From Reichenbachiella carrageenanivorans (GTDB lineage: Bacteria > Bacteroidota > Bacteroidia > Cytophagales > Cyclobacteriaceae), in assembly GCF_025639805.1 (NCBI RefSeq), contig NZ_CP106735.1, positions 994,001 through 1,058,000 of the forward strand: a stretch of 64,000 nt of DNA, written 5' to 3'. A program made the position numbers and the translations under genes. Shown one piece after another: positions 45,460 to 54,100 of the stretch. Position 1 is the stretch's first letter. Every line of letters starts with the position of its first letter. The notes under the pieces are model-generated. The model saw nothing but the letters and a program-made list of their open reading frames with translations, was not told where the DNA came from and ran no database searches.

Positions 45460-45750
45460 GTGACGAAAGCAGATGTGATCAACGAGATAGCAGAAAAGAC
45501 AGGAATAGACCGATTGGACGTTCAGGCATCAGTGGAGGCTTTTTTTTCTGTAGTGAAAAATTCAATGGCGGACGGTGAAAATATATACGTTCGTGGATTT
45601 GGTAGTTTTATTAACAAAAAAAGAGCGAAGAAAATAGCTAGGAACATCTCAAAAAATACGGCCATCATTATAGATGAGCACTATATTCCGAGTTTTAAAC
45701 CTTCCAAAGTATTTGTGGAGAAAATAAAAAGCAGCAAGAAAATCGGTTGA
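45460..45750 (+). CDS. HU/IHF family DNA-binding protein
   Basis: A 96-residue nucleoid protein. GTG at 45460 (VTKADVINEIAEKTG) gives the canonical HU N-terminus; the frame is open further upstream, but that part overlaps the promoter region of mutY and is not HU-like. The dimer core helices (about 2-38) are followed by the beta-arm region with IYVRGFGSF and the DNA-bending tip (KNTAIIIDEHYIPSFKPSK), in which the usual GRNPxTG reads SKNTAII, so the tip lacks the intercalating Pro. The tail is Lys/Ser-rich. It is divergent from mutY; the COX24-like gene follows after a long leader. Confidence 0.9.
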   Translation: MTKADVINEIAEKTGIDRLDVQASVEAFFSVVKNSMADGENIYVRGFGSFINKKRAKKIARNISKNTAIIIDEHYIPSFKPSKVFVEKIKSSKKIG

Positions 45751-45843
45751 TCTTGCTTGGGTTATTGTACAATTACCTCCCCGTTGATTTAAGAGAAATT
45801 TCAATTTACACAAGCAATTCAATTGCTAATTGAAACTATTTCT

Positions 45844-45872
45844 TTTGAAGAATAAAAAAAATACTATCTTTG
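45844..45872 (+). promoter_or_regulatory. Best-formed promoter in the window (-33 TTTG, -7 TATCTTTG)
   Basis: TTTG (45844-45847), then 17 bases, then TATCTTTG (45865-45872) match both elements of the Bacteroidota housekeeping promoter. Transcription from about 45877 would give a leader of about 200 nt. Confidence 0.65.
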
Positions 45873-46006
45873 CGCACTATTTGGGGGAGCGGTATATTCA
45901 ATTACTGATTGACTAAACGCTCTTTTACAACCCTTGAAACGAATTGACAAGTCCTTTTTCTTCACAATTTTGAAAGAATAAAGGCTTTGAAAATATAAAG
46001 TGCCAA

Positions 46007-46030
46007 TGATGATGAGTTATCTCATCATCA
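46007..46030 (+). promoter_or_regulatory. Hairpin in the leader of the COX24-like gene
   Basis: TGATGATGAG (46007-46016) pairs perfectly with CTCATCATCA (46021-46030) around a TTAT loop. No T-run follows, so it is not a terminator. It lies 45 nt before the start codon and could regulate translation or stabilise the RNA. Confidence 0.5.
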
Positions 46031-46075
46031 AACAAAGAAATTAAACGAATTTAGAACATTTAAAGATTTTAGATT

Positions 46076-46165
46076 ATGCCTTGCGGTAAGAAAAGAAAAA
46101 GACATAAGATATCTACTCACAAGAGAAAAAAGAGGCTAAGAAAGAACAGACACAAGAAAAAATAA
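46076..46165 (+). CDS. AURKAIP1/COX24-domain (bS22-like) ribosomal small protein, 29 aa
   Basis: MPCGKKRKRHKISTHKRKKR plus LRKNRHKKK; nearly every second residue is Lys, Arg or His. The core KRKRHKISTHKRKKRLRKNR matches the COX24/AURKAIP1 domain of mitochondrial ribosomal protein mS38 and the bacterial bS22-type protein, which sits in rRNA near the decoding centre. In many Bacteroidota an annotated protein of this length and sequence type is present. It is too short for usual gene finders. The promoter and hairpin leader upstream support expression. RNase G follows 55 bp downstream on the same strand. Confidence 0.85.
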   Translation: MPCGKKRKRHKISTHKRKKRLRKNRHKKK

Positions 46166-46220
46166 TTGTGCTTTCTTGGGTTGTTTGAATTAATATTTGA
46201 ACCTATAAAACATATCAGTT

Positions 46221-47771
46221 TTGAGTAACGAATTAATCATAAATTCAACTCAGAATGGATGTCGAATAGCCCTATTAAAAGATAAAAAGTTAGCCGAGTT
46301 TCATCAAGACGATGATGGGCATCAGTTCAATGTAGGCGACATATACCTGGGATCTGTTAAAAAAGTAGTTCCTGGGCTAAATGCCGCCTTTGTAGATATT
46401 GGATATGAAAAGGATGCCTTCCTACATTATTTAGATCTCGGTCCCCAACTGCAATCCTTAATGAAATGCACCAAACAAGTGCTTTCTGGTAAGATTACTG
46501 GAAAGAACTTGAATGGTTTCAAAAGGTTGCCTGACATCAACAAGTTGGGGAAAATGAACCAGGTTTTAACAAAAAACCAACGTGTTCTGGTACAGGTTGT
46601 AAAAGAACCTATATCAACTAAAGGGCCTAGACTATCCAGTGAGTTGTCGATAGCCGGAAGATATTTGGTACTCGTACCTTTTTCCGATGCTGTCAGTGTT
46701 TCCAAAAAAATTGGAGACAGTAACGAAAGGAAGCGTTTGCTTCGACTAATCACCTCTATTAAGCCAGAAAATTTCGGCGTCATTATCAGAACAGTTGCTG
46801 CCGGAAAGGATGTAGCTGAGTTGGACAGAGACTTAAGCGGATTGGTAGAAAAGTGGTCTTCAGGAATGCAAAAACTGAAGCAAGTAAAACCAAACGAAAA
46901 AGTTATTGGTGAGATCAATCGCGCCAACTCTATTCTTCGAGATGTATTGAATGAGACCTTCGACAACATTGTGGTCGACGATAAAGCACTTTACAAAGAC
47001 GTAAAAAGCTTCATTCAAGACATTGCTCCTGATAAGGAGAAAATCGTGAAATTATACACAGGTAAAGCAAAAATGTTTGAATCCTACGGGATAGAAAAAC
47101 AGCTAAAAGGCCTATTTGGTCAATCTGTAAGTATAGATGGTGGTGGTTATTTGATTATCGAGCATACCGAGGCACTCCACGTCATAGACGTGAATAGTGG
47201 CAATAAATCGAATGCAGAAGATAATCAGGAAAACACCGCATTGAAGGTGAACATGGACGCAGCAAAAGAAATTGCTCGTCAGTTGCGCTTACGCGACATG
47301 GGAGGTATTATCGTGATCGACTTCATCGACATGAGAAAGGCAGAGAATAAAAAACTGCTCTTTCAAAAGATGAAGGACGAGATGAAAACTGACCGTTCGA
47401 AATTTACTGTCTTGCCACTCTCTAAGTTTGGCTTGATGCAAATTACGCGTCAGCGTGTAAGACCTGAAGTAGATATCAAAACACGTGAGGTTTGCCCTAC
47501 ATGTAATGGTACTGGCAAAATCACTGCTACTATATTAGTAACTGATCAAGTAGAAAAAGATCTTGAACACTTGCTAGTAAAGCAAAATGAAAAGAAGTTA
47601 ACTATTTCACTTCACCCTTACTTATTCGCTTTTTTCACAAAAGGGCTTATTTCAAGGCAATGGAAATGGTACTTCAAGTACAGAAGATGGGTACATTTGG
47701 TAGAGGATTCGTCCGTGCCAATTACACAATATAATTTCCTTAATGGATTAGGAGAACAGATCGAACTTTAA
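46221..47771 (+). CDS. rng: Ribonuclease G/E family endoribonuclease
   Basis: A 516-residue RNA-processing and decay enzyme. The S1 domain lies near residues 37-130 (VGDIYLGSVKKVVPGLNAAF, with an insertion). The catalytic DNase I-like domain carries Asp323 in HVIDVNSGN and Asp367 in IVIDFIDM. The zinc-link motif CPTCNGTG (Cys425/Cys428) is followed by a short C-terminal region without the degradosome scaffold of RNase E, so RNase G is the better name. The start is TTG at 46221 (LSNELIINST). The last codons and the stop lie inside a terminator stem. Confidence 0.94.
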   Translation: MSNELIINSTQNGCRIALLKDKKLAEFHQDDDGHQFNVGDIYLGSVKKVVPGLNAAFVDIGYEKDAFLHYLDLGPQLQSLMKCTKQVLSGKITGKNLNGFKRLPDINKLGKMNQVLTKNQRVLVQVVKEPISTKGPRLSSELSIAGRYLVLVPFSDAVSVSKKIGDSNERKRLLRLITSIKPENFGVIIRTVAAGKDVAELDRDLSGLVEKWSSGMQKLKQVKPNEKVIGEINRANSILRDVLNETFDNIVVDDKALYKDVKSFIQDIAPDKEKIVKLYTGKAKMFESYGIEKQLKGLFGQSVSIDGGGYLIIEHTEALHVIDVNSGNKSNAEDNQENTALKVNMDAAKEIARQLRLRDMGGIIVIDFIDMRKAENKKLLFQKMKDEMKTDRSKFTVLPLSKFGLMQITRQRVRPEVDIKTREVCPTCNGTGKITATILVTDQVEKDLEHLLVKQNEKKLTISLHPYLFAFFTKGLISRQWKWYFKYRRWVHLVEDSSVPITQYNFLNGLGEQIEL

Positions 47772-47787
47772 GTTCGATCTTTTTTTT
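47758..47787 (+). terminator. Rho-independent terminator overlapping the rng stop codon
   Basis: AGATCGAACTT (47758-47768), T, AAGTTCGATCT (47770-47780) is a perfect 11-bp inverted repeat followed by T8. The TAA stop of rng (47769-47771) is at its centre, so a ribosome finishing translation would cover the stem. Three bases separate its T-run from the minus-strand gene end. Confidence 0.85.
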
Positions 47788-47789
47788 GC

Positions 47790-48422
47790 CTAAAATTTGA
47801 GGCCAATTTTTAAATCCAACATATCCATCTTAGTGATAAGTGGCCCGTCTGCCTTAGACGATTTCACAATATCGACCAAGCCACGATCGTAGAAGATACC
47901 ACCATACAAAATGGTGTTGATACCTGCGCCATACTCTACCCCTACACCTCCTGTAAAGGAACAATCGAAGAGATGAAATTTCTCTATCAAAACATAATCA
48001 TCCTCATAGGCTTCGTCGTGCAACTTGATTTCTCCTTTAAAGCCGATTTGAAAAAAGGCTTTCAAGTCTGGTTGGATTTCGCTCGTGAAAAGTTTTAAGG
48101 TCATTGGCAACTGAAGATAGTGCACTTTGTAATCCTCCGTATAAGGCGACGCACCTACAGGCTCTACAGTAAACCCAGCACGCTTAGGTGCGAAAATCAA
48201 ACCAGTACTAAAGGCATAGGTCTCAGACAACATAAAATCAGCTTCGAGACCAAATTTAAATTTCATTTTAGAACCGTCATTCGTGATGTCTCCTGTGGCA
48301 TCTTCGACATAGACTACTCTGTTCATAGAGATACTTGGCGCCACCATCAGACTCAATTTAGGCTGAGCATAGCTAACAATAGAAACCAAAATAACGGCAG
48401 AGACTAGGATGATTTTCTTCAT
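47790..48422 (-). CDS. Outer-membrane beta-barrel protein (PorT-family type)
   Basis: 210 residues with signal peptide MKKIILVSAVILVSIVSYAQ. The mature part alternates strands typical of an eight-stranded small barrel (OMP_b-brl_2): LSLMVAPSISMNR, KFGLEADFMLSETYAFSTGL, VHYLQLPMTLKLF, IGFKGEIKL, TGGVGVEYG and MDMLDLKIGLKF, ending in a C-terminal Phe. NCBI-style names for this layout are 'PorT family protein'. PorT itself is a T9SS component, but most relatives are not, so no T9SS role is claimed. Confidence 0.8.
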   Translation of the reverse strand: MKKIILVSAVILVSIVSYAQPKLSLMVAPSISMNRVVYVEDATGDITNDGSKMKFKFGLEADFMLSETYAFSTGLIFAPKRAGFTVEPVGASPYTEDYKVHYLQLPMTLKLFTSEIQPDLKAFFQIGFKGEIKLHDEAYEDDYVLIEKFHLFDCSFTGGVGVEYGAGINTILYGGIFYDRGLVDIVKSSKADGPLITKMDMLDLKIGLKF

Positions 48423-48442
48423 AAGAAATTAAAATAAATAAA

Positions 48443-48450
48443 TAGTTTTG
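48443..48450 (+). promoter_or_regulatory. Candidate -7 box of gldB, overlaps the first possible start
   Basis: TAGTTTTG matches TAnnTTTG and contains the TTG at 48448. Transcription from about 48455 would exclude that codon, which supports the downstream TTG at 48514 as the real start. Confidence 0.45.
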
Positions 48451-48513
48451 TCATTCTTTATACGAGTCCTCAAACAAGAGGTATCTTCCATTACAAATCT
48501 AAAGTCCATAGGC

Positions 48514-49542
48514 TTGAAGCAGCGAACAATTTATCAATTAATTATTATAATATTAGTCAGTACACTCGGAATTGCGGGTCTGTCTTCCTGTAACAGCAGT
48601 AACTGTGATCAGAAAAACAGATATGCAGATGTACCTATCCAACTAAATGTGGAACGCCTAGAAAACGAAATAATAGATTTGAAAAACACAGAACAGGTGC
48701 TTGCCTTTTTTCAGCAGAATCGTGTGATGGCAAATTACTTTCTAGATGCCCTGCAATACCCCAACGACACTATTCTTGCCAAACGACTGTTTCGTCTCAT
48801 GAAGCAACCTTCAATCGACACTTTGATTGATGACACTAAGGTTTATTTTTCGGATTTTGATCAAAACATAGACCAACTCACCACAGCCTATCAATTTATA
48901 AAATACCACTACCCTACCAGTAGGGTTCCTAAGATTCAAACAATCATTACTGGGTTTTATAATGACATGTATATTTCCGATTCTCTCATCGTACTGGGCT
49001 TAGATTATTTTGCGGGCGAGCATGGCAGATACTACCCAAATGACATCCCTAGATACATCGTAAAACGATACATGAAAGAAAGTCTCGCGCCCATTACACT
49101 CAGTTTTGTGTCCAATGAATTTAACCTTGCAGACCAATCTCACGGAACATTATTAGCAGACATGGTCAACCTAGGCAAGTCTTACTATTTCGTAGAACAA
49201 GCACTGCCATGCACGCCTGACTCGCTAATCATCGGCTATACTTCCGAGGAAATGCATGCGGTACAAACCAACCAAGAAATTATCTGGGCCAATATTATAG
49301 AAAATGAAATGCTCTATGAAACCAGTCACTTTCTAAAAAACAAATTCATCGGCGAGCGCCCCAATGTTGTAGAGATCAGTAAAAATTGTCCTGGTCGAGT
49401 CGGTGCTTGGTTGGGTTGGCAAATTGTGCGCAAGTATATGAACGAACACCCAGAGGTCTCCTTTACTGACCTGATGGCAGACACGGATGCTCACAAAATA
49501 TTTCAGCAATCCAACTACAAACCGAGAAATAAATCTCAATAA
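48514..49542 (+). CDS. gldB: Gliding motility lipoprotein GldB
   Basis: 342 residues from TTG 48514 (LKQRTIYQLIIIILVSTLGI), ending in the lipobox LSSC at Cys26. A TTG at 48448 would add 22 residues and lies within the promoter box. No ATG exists in this part. The remaining sequence matches GldB: VERLENEI, FFSDFDQN-like VYFSDFDQNIDQL, LIVLGLDYFAGEHGRYYPND and NCPGRVGAWLGWQIVRKYM. GldB is required for gliding and T9SS in F. johnsoniae. gldC, its usual neighbour there, is not adjacent here. Its stop abuts the stop of the convergent glycosyltransferase gene. Confidence 0.9.
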   Translation: MKQRTIYQLIIIILVSTLGIAGLSSCNSSNCDQKNRYADVPIQLNVERLENEIIDLKNTEQVLAFFQQNRVMANYFLDALQYPNDTILAKRLFRLMKQPSIDTLIDDTKVYFSDFDQNIDQLTTAYQFIKYHYPTSRVPKIQTIITGFYNDMYISDSLIVLGLDYFAGEHGRYYPNDIPRYIVKRYMKESLAPITLSFVSNEFNLADQSHGTLLADMVNLGKSYYFVEQALPCTPDSLIIGYTSEEMHAVQTNQEIIWANIIENEMLYETSHFLKNKFIGERPNVVEISKNCPGRVGAWLGWQIVRKYMNEHPEVSFTDLMADTDAHKIFQQSNYKPRNKSQ

Positions 49543-50697
49543 TCATTTTGTTAGGATACGCACAATATAATCCATTTGAACACTGGATTGTATTGCTAGA
49601 CTATACCGTTCTTCTGCTAGTTGCCTGGCATTAGATTGGTAAGTTTGGAGCTGCTCCTTATCGCTAAGAAAGACCTCCAGCTGCTCGCGAAATGCCGCTG
49701 GTGAAGACGCAAAAAAACCACACTTTTCCCGTACAATCAAATCACCAATCCACCCACCAAAGTTGGTCACAACTAATTTGCCTGCCGCGAGTGCATCAAA
49801 AAACTTGTTTGGACTACCCGTGTGCAAAGAAGGCACATCAGCAAATGACACCAACATGGCATCAGTAGCATTTACCACCTCCTGCACTTCTTCTTTACCC
49901 ATCGTATCATAAATAGCCACATGATTCAACCCTTTGGTTTTCACCCATTCGGTCACCTTGAGCTTCTCTGCACCGTCGCCCACTAGAACAAAACGAACGG
50001 GGAGATCCTGCACCGCCTCTGCCCAATCGATGATCTGAGCAAGATCATTGGCCAAACCAAATGTACCCGTATAGCTAATCACAAACTGATTCTGAATTCT
50101 ATTTTTTGAAGCAGGAATAAACCTATCACAATCTGCTATATTATAAACCGTCTCGCACGATACCGCTGGTGCAACCGACTGTAAGTATGCAGTAATAGGC
50201 TCAGACAACCCTACCAATCCACTGGCTTTTTGATAAAACAAACGCTCTGCTACTTTCAGCATTTTTTGCTTCCATACACCCTGAAGCAATCCCATGTCTA
50301 TGGGCACTTGTGGCCATAGATCTCCCACTTCGAAAATATATTTTCTCCCCAATACCCATTTGTTAAAAAGGGCGACCACCCCTGTAGACAAAGGCGTAGT
50401 CATCACATAGCACAAATCTATATTTCGATGTCTGCACGACTCCAACATCGCCAAGATCATGAAACGCACAAATGCCCATCCTCTACGGGAAAAACTCATT
50501 TCATTGGCATAAGCCACTGGCAAGTAGACCACATCAATGCCATCTACATTTTTCTTATGCCTTGTCGAGCCATTATACGCAGTAATCATCGTAACTTGAA
50601 AATGAGCCGAAAGTGCCCGTGCTAAATAATAAGAGCGCAGACTACCTCCATCTGCTGGCGATTTGAAATATTGATGGATATATAATATCTTCGGCAC
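49543..50697 (-). CDS. Glycosyltransferase family 4 protein
   Basis: A 384-residue GT-B enzyme. The N-terminal Rossmann half starts MPKILYIHQYFKSPADGGSL. The hinge FEVGDLWPQVPIDMG is typical of WbuB/capsular GT4 enzymes. The nucleotide-sugar half has FVISYTGTFGLANDL, VRFVLVGDGAEKLKV and the E-x7-E-like region KFFDALAAGKLVVTNFGG. It probably adds a sugar in polysaccharide or glycolipid synthesis; donor and acceptor are unknown. No other capsule genes are near. It is convergent with gldB, with no bases between the two stop codons. Confidence 0.9.
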   Translation of the reverse strand: MPKILYIHQYFKSPADGGSLRSYYLARALSAHFQVTMITAYNGSTRHKKNVDGIDVVYLPVAYANEMSFSRRGWAFVRFMILAMLESCRHRNIDLCYVMTTPLSTGVVALFNKWVLGRKYIFEVGDLWPQVPIDMGLLQGVWKQKMLKVAERLFYQKASGLVGLSEPITAYLQSVAPAVSCETVYNIADCDRFIPASKNRIQNQFVISYTGTFGLANDLAQIIDWAEAVQDLPVRFVLVGDGAEKLKVTEWVKTKGLNHVAIYDTMGKEEVQEVVNATDAMLVSFADVPSLHTGSPNKFFDALAAGKLVVTNFGGWIGDLIVREKCGFFASSPAAFREQLEVFLSDKEQLQTYQSNARQLAEERYSLAIQSSVQMDYIVRILTK

Positions 50698-50770
50698 GAA
50701 TTAGAGTATTATTTTCATTACTTTAGGTTCAAGTTAATAAGCATTTGTCTTGCTGTCTAATTTCATTAGA

Positions 50771-51127
50771 ATGGAAATTGAAAAACTTACTGTCAGACTC
50801 ATCCAACTACATTGTTATCAAAATGATGAAGAGAAGTATGATGACGTTTTTTTGAAGTTCAATGGAGAGAAAATTTGGCCACTAGACAAAAAACATGAAG
50901 ACGTACGGATTGATAGCAAACACGATCTGGATGTGACAATTACAGGATTGATCCCTGACGAAAGAGCAGCCATAGAAGTATGGGATCATGACCTACTTAG
51001 CCCCAACGACTTGTTGGGCACCATGTATTTTGTGCCAGACAAAAAAGGAGGCCCATATACCGTAGATATGAATCCTCTAAACGAAAGTACAACTGCACGA
51101 TACAGCATTGACTGGGAAATTATTTGA
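50771..51127 (+). CDS. C2-domain protein (118 aa)
   Basis: The start is ATG 50771 (MEIEKLTVRLIQLHCYQND); a TTG at 50750 adds seven residues. The whole protein looks like one C2 beta-sandwich. Loop 1 has Asp19 and Asp24/Asp25 followed by VFLKFNGEKIWP; loop 3, IEVWDHDLLSPNDLLGTMYF, has Asp72, Asp74 and Asp80 in the classical WDxDxxxxxD spacing. These are the Ca2+ ligands in eukaryotic C2 domains. There is no signal peptide, so it is predicted to be cytosolic. C2 domains are uncommon in bacteria. It lies 45 bp upstream of the large TPR-CHAT gene and is probably in the same operon. Confidence 0.8.
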   Translation: MEIEKLTVRLIQLHCYQNDEEKYDDVFLKFNGEKIWPLDKKHEDVRIDSKHDLDVTITGLIPDERAAIEVWDHDLLSPNDLLGTMYFVPDKKGGPYTVDMNPLNESTTARYSIDWEII

Positions 51128-51172
51128 CCGAGCAACATAGACCCATTTTGTCTCACGTAAAATAAAATTCTT

Positions 51173-54100
51173 TTGAGAAAATTTTCTTGCATTCTATTAT
51201 TGAGTGCTTTGCCATTTTTAAGTATGGCACAATCTGGCTGGCTCGAACTATATAACCAAAGTATAGAAGACTACAACAACTACAATCTCACTGCCGCGAA
51301 AACCAACTGTAGTCAAGCCCTCGACATCTACACCCAATCCGTAGCGACAGAAGACAAAAACATAGCCGCCATCCTTAGACAACTCGCACTCATCTGCTAC
51401 GACGAGGGAAACTATGAAGAAGGAATTTCATTTGCCAACAAGGAAAAAAAAGTACTTGAAAACATACAACAAACAAGCGACGAAAATTACGCCATCACGC
51501 TATACAATCTGGGACTGCTCTACTCTGCCAATGGGCAATTTGAACAAGCCAAACAATGGCTCTCTCAATCACAAACCCTCCTGCTAGCCTACCATACCAA
51601 AGACGACCTAGAAGTAGCCGAAGTAGAAGGCAATCTAGCCGTGGTCTACTACTACCTCTCTGACTGGGAAGCGTGTGCGCCACTATTCGAATCGGCCATA
51701 GCCACCATGGAACAATCCGATGAGCAATCCCCTGAATACGCCAACATCCTCTACACCTACGGAGACTTTTGTTTGGTCAGTGGCCGACCCAAACAAGCCA
51801 TAGCCGCGCTATTACCGATCAAAGAAGCCTACGAACAAGACGGTGCCTCAGAAGATCTAGCCAGCCTCATGGTGAAAATAGCCTCGGCCTACGAAGACAG
51901 CAACCAGCTCCCCGAAGCAGCCACCAACTACCAATCCGCCATAGATCTATTCGACAATCTCAGTGCGCAAAGCCACCCTGACTATGTGATCGCCCTCAAC
52001 AACCTATCGCTACTGTACCAGCGTGAAGGCAACCTGACCGAAGCGCTCAAACTAATGTCTGGCGTAGTGGATCAGCAAGCTGAAGCCAAAGACGAAGCCT
52101 ATTACATTGCATTGGCCAATCTGGGCAATATCCACTACATCAACGAATCCTATGATTCGGCACTGGTGGCTTATGACGAGATCATTGCCAATTATATCTT
52201 CCCAAGCGAAATCCCGTTGAAGCCCTATTTTCTGGCGACTACAGGTCAAGCGCTCATTTTTGTAGACCGAGGAGCATATGCCGAAGCGTTGCTCACTTGC
52301 GATAATACACTGGCAAAAGCAATAGATGATCGGTCACAGATCGTACCTCTACTCAAGGCCAAAGCAACGGCGCTATCGGCCATGGGCCAATACGAACCAG
52401 CCGAAACCACCTTGAAAGAAGCCTTCGCTCTCGTGCCGCTCAACAAGCTGGAGTCTAGCGATATCAGTCTGAGAATGGCATCTCTATATACCATTCTCAA
52501 CAGACTAAACGAGGCTGGAGCACTATACGAAGAGATCAAACCCTACTACGACGATCTGTCGGCTACTGCCGAAATGCAGTATGCCAACTTCTTAGGCAAC
52601 TATGCTGCCTACCTGCAAGCCAGCGGAGACTTCAACCAGGCCGAAGCGATGCTTCTCAAATCCATTGCGACCAAGCAAAGACTTTTTGGCGCAGAAAGCC
52701 CCTCTTACCTTTCTTCGTACGAGAACTTGGGCATTCTATACCTGACCACTGGCAAGTATTCTAAATCTAAAGAAGTACTAGATGAGGTCTACCAGCTCAA
52801 ATCAAATACACCAGAGACAGATGATGTAGCCTTTGCCTATACACTCACTAATTTGGGTCTGATCAATCGTGCCCTTGGGCATTTTGGTGAAGCCGAAGCG
52901 TATTTTTTAGAGGCGCTTCAGAAATATGAAAACACCCTCGGCACAGACCACATCTACTACGCCAATACTTCCAACGAACTTGGTACGCTTTATATAAAAA
53001 TGGGTAATACCAAAGCCGCACGAATGAAAATAGAAACGGCGCTCGCCTCTTTCGAAAAAACACATGGCAAATACCACATCGACTATATCTCTGCACTGGA
53101 AAACCTAGCCTCGCTCAACTATATGGAAGGCCATGTAGAATCCAGTAAACTGGAACTAGAAGAAGCGCTGGCACTTGACAAAGAAGTGCTGGGGGTAAAT
53201 CACCCATTGTACTCTAAGACGTTGCACAACTTGGCCTCGACCCTAGAAGAACTGGGGGCATACGATGAAGCAGCTACCCGCTACCAAGAAGCCTTGACCA
53301 TTTATGAAAACACCTATGGTACTGACCACCCTTCGTATGCCAATACGCTCTACAACCTGGCCGTACTAAAACAAGAACTAGAGCAATACGACGAAGCGCA
53401 AACCATGTTTGAGCAAGTGGTGGCTCAAAGAAGCCAATTACTCAACGAGAGTCACCCAGACTTGGCTTACTCCTATTATGGATTGGCCGCGGTCAAACAA
53501 AAAACAGAAGATTACGAAGGTGCATTGGCCGATTATCGGATAGTCATCCAATCCTATCTCAGCAGCATCGAAAACTATTTTCCTTCGCTGAGTGAAGAAG
53601 AAAAAAGCGCCTTTTATGCCAAAATAAAACCCGTCTTTGAAGCTTTTCAGGATTTTGCTGTGGAGTACATCTACCATGCCAGGGGCGATGAAACCACTCG
53701 ACATCAAGTAGCCGCAGATCTTTATGATTTGCAACTCAACACCAAGGCGCTATTGCTCAATGCCAGCAACAAAATCAGAAATACCATTTTGGCAAGTGGA
53801 GATCCACAGCTGGTAGCCAAATTCAACGAATGGCAAAATGCCAAAGAAGACTTGGTAAAAGCGCTCAGCTTATCCAAAGATGAATTGGTGAAAAACAACA
53901 TAGACCTTGGCACCTTACAAGCAAAATCCAATACCCTAGAAAAGGATATTTCAAAAATGTCTGCGGTATTTGCAGGGGAGTTTGACAAACAGAAAATCGA
54001 TTGGAAAACAGTGCAAAAGCAACTCGGAACCGATGAGGCCGCCATAGAAATCTTGCGCATTAAGAAAAACACCAAAAATGACTCGGTGTACTATGCAGCG

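Larger units (their letters stand above)
45751..46075. other. Intergenic region: promoter and about 200-nt leader of the COX24-like gene
   Basis: No reading frame of note is present. The region contains one well-formed Bacteroidota promoter (45844-45872) and a downstream leader with a stable hairpin at 46007-46030. No tRNA fold was recognised. Confidence 0.6.

Noticed and set aside
45873..46006. Possible tRNA or riboswitch in the leader before the COX24-like gene
   Set aside because: The GGGGGAGCGG stretch has no matching acceptor-stem complement or TTCGA loop at the right distance; only a single hairpin was found.
46427..46969. Minus-strand frame of 180 codons inside rng
   Set aside because: It is antisense to the well-supported RNase G gene, and the product shows no domain.
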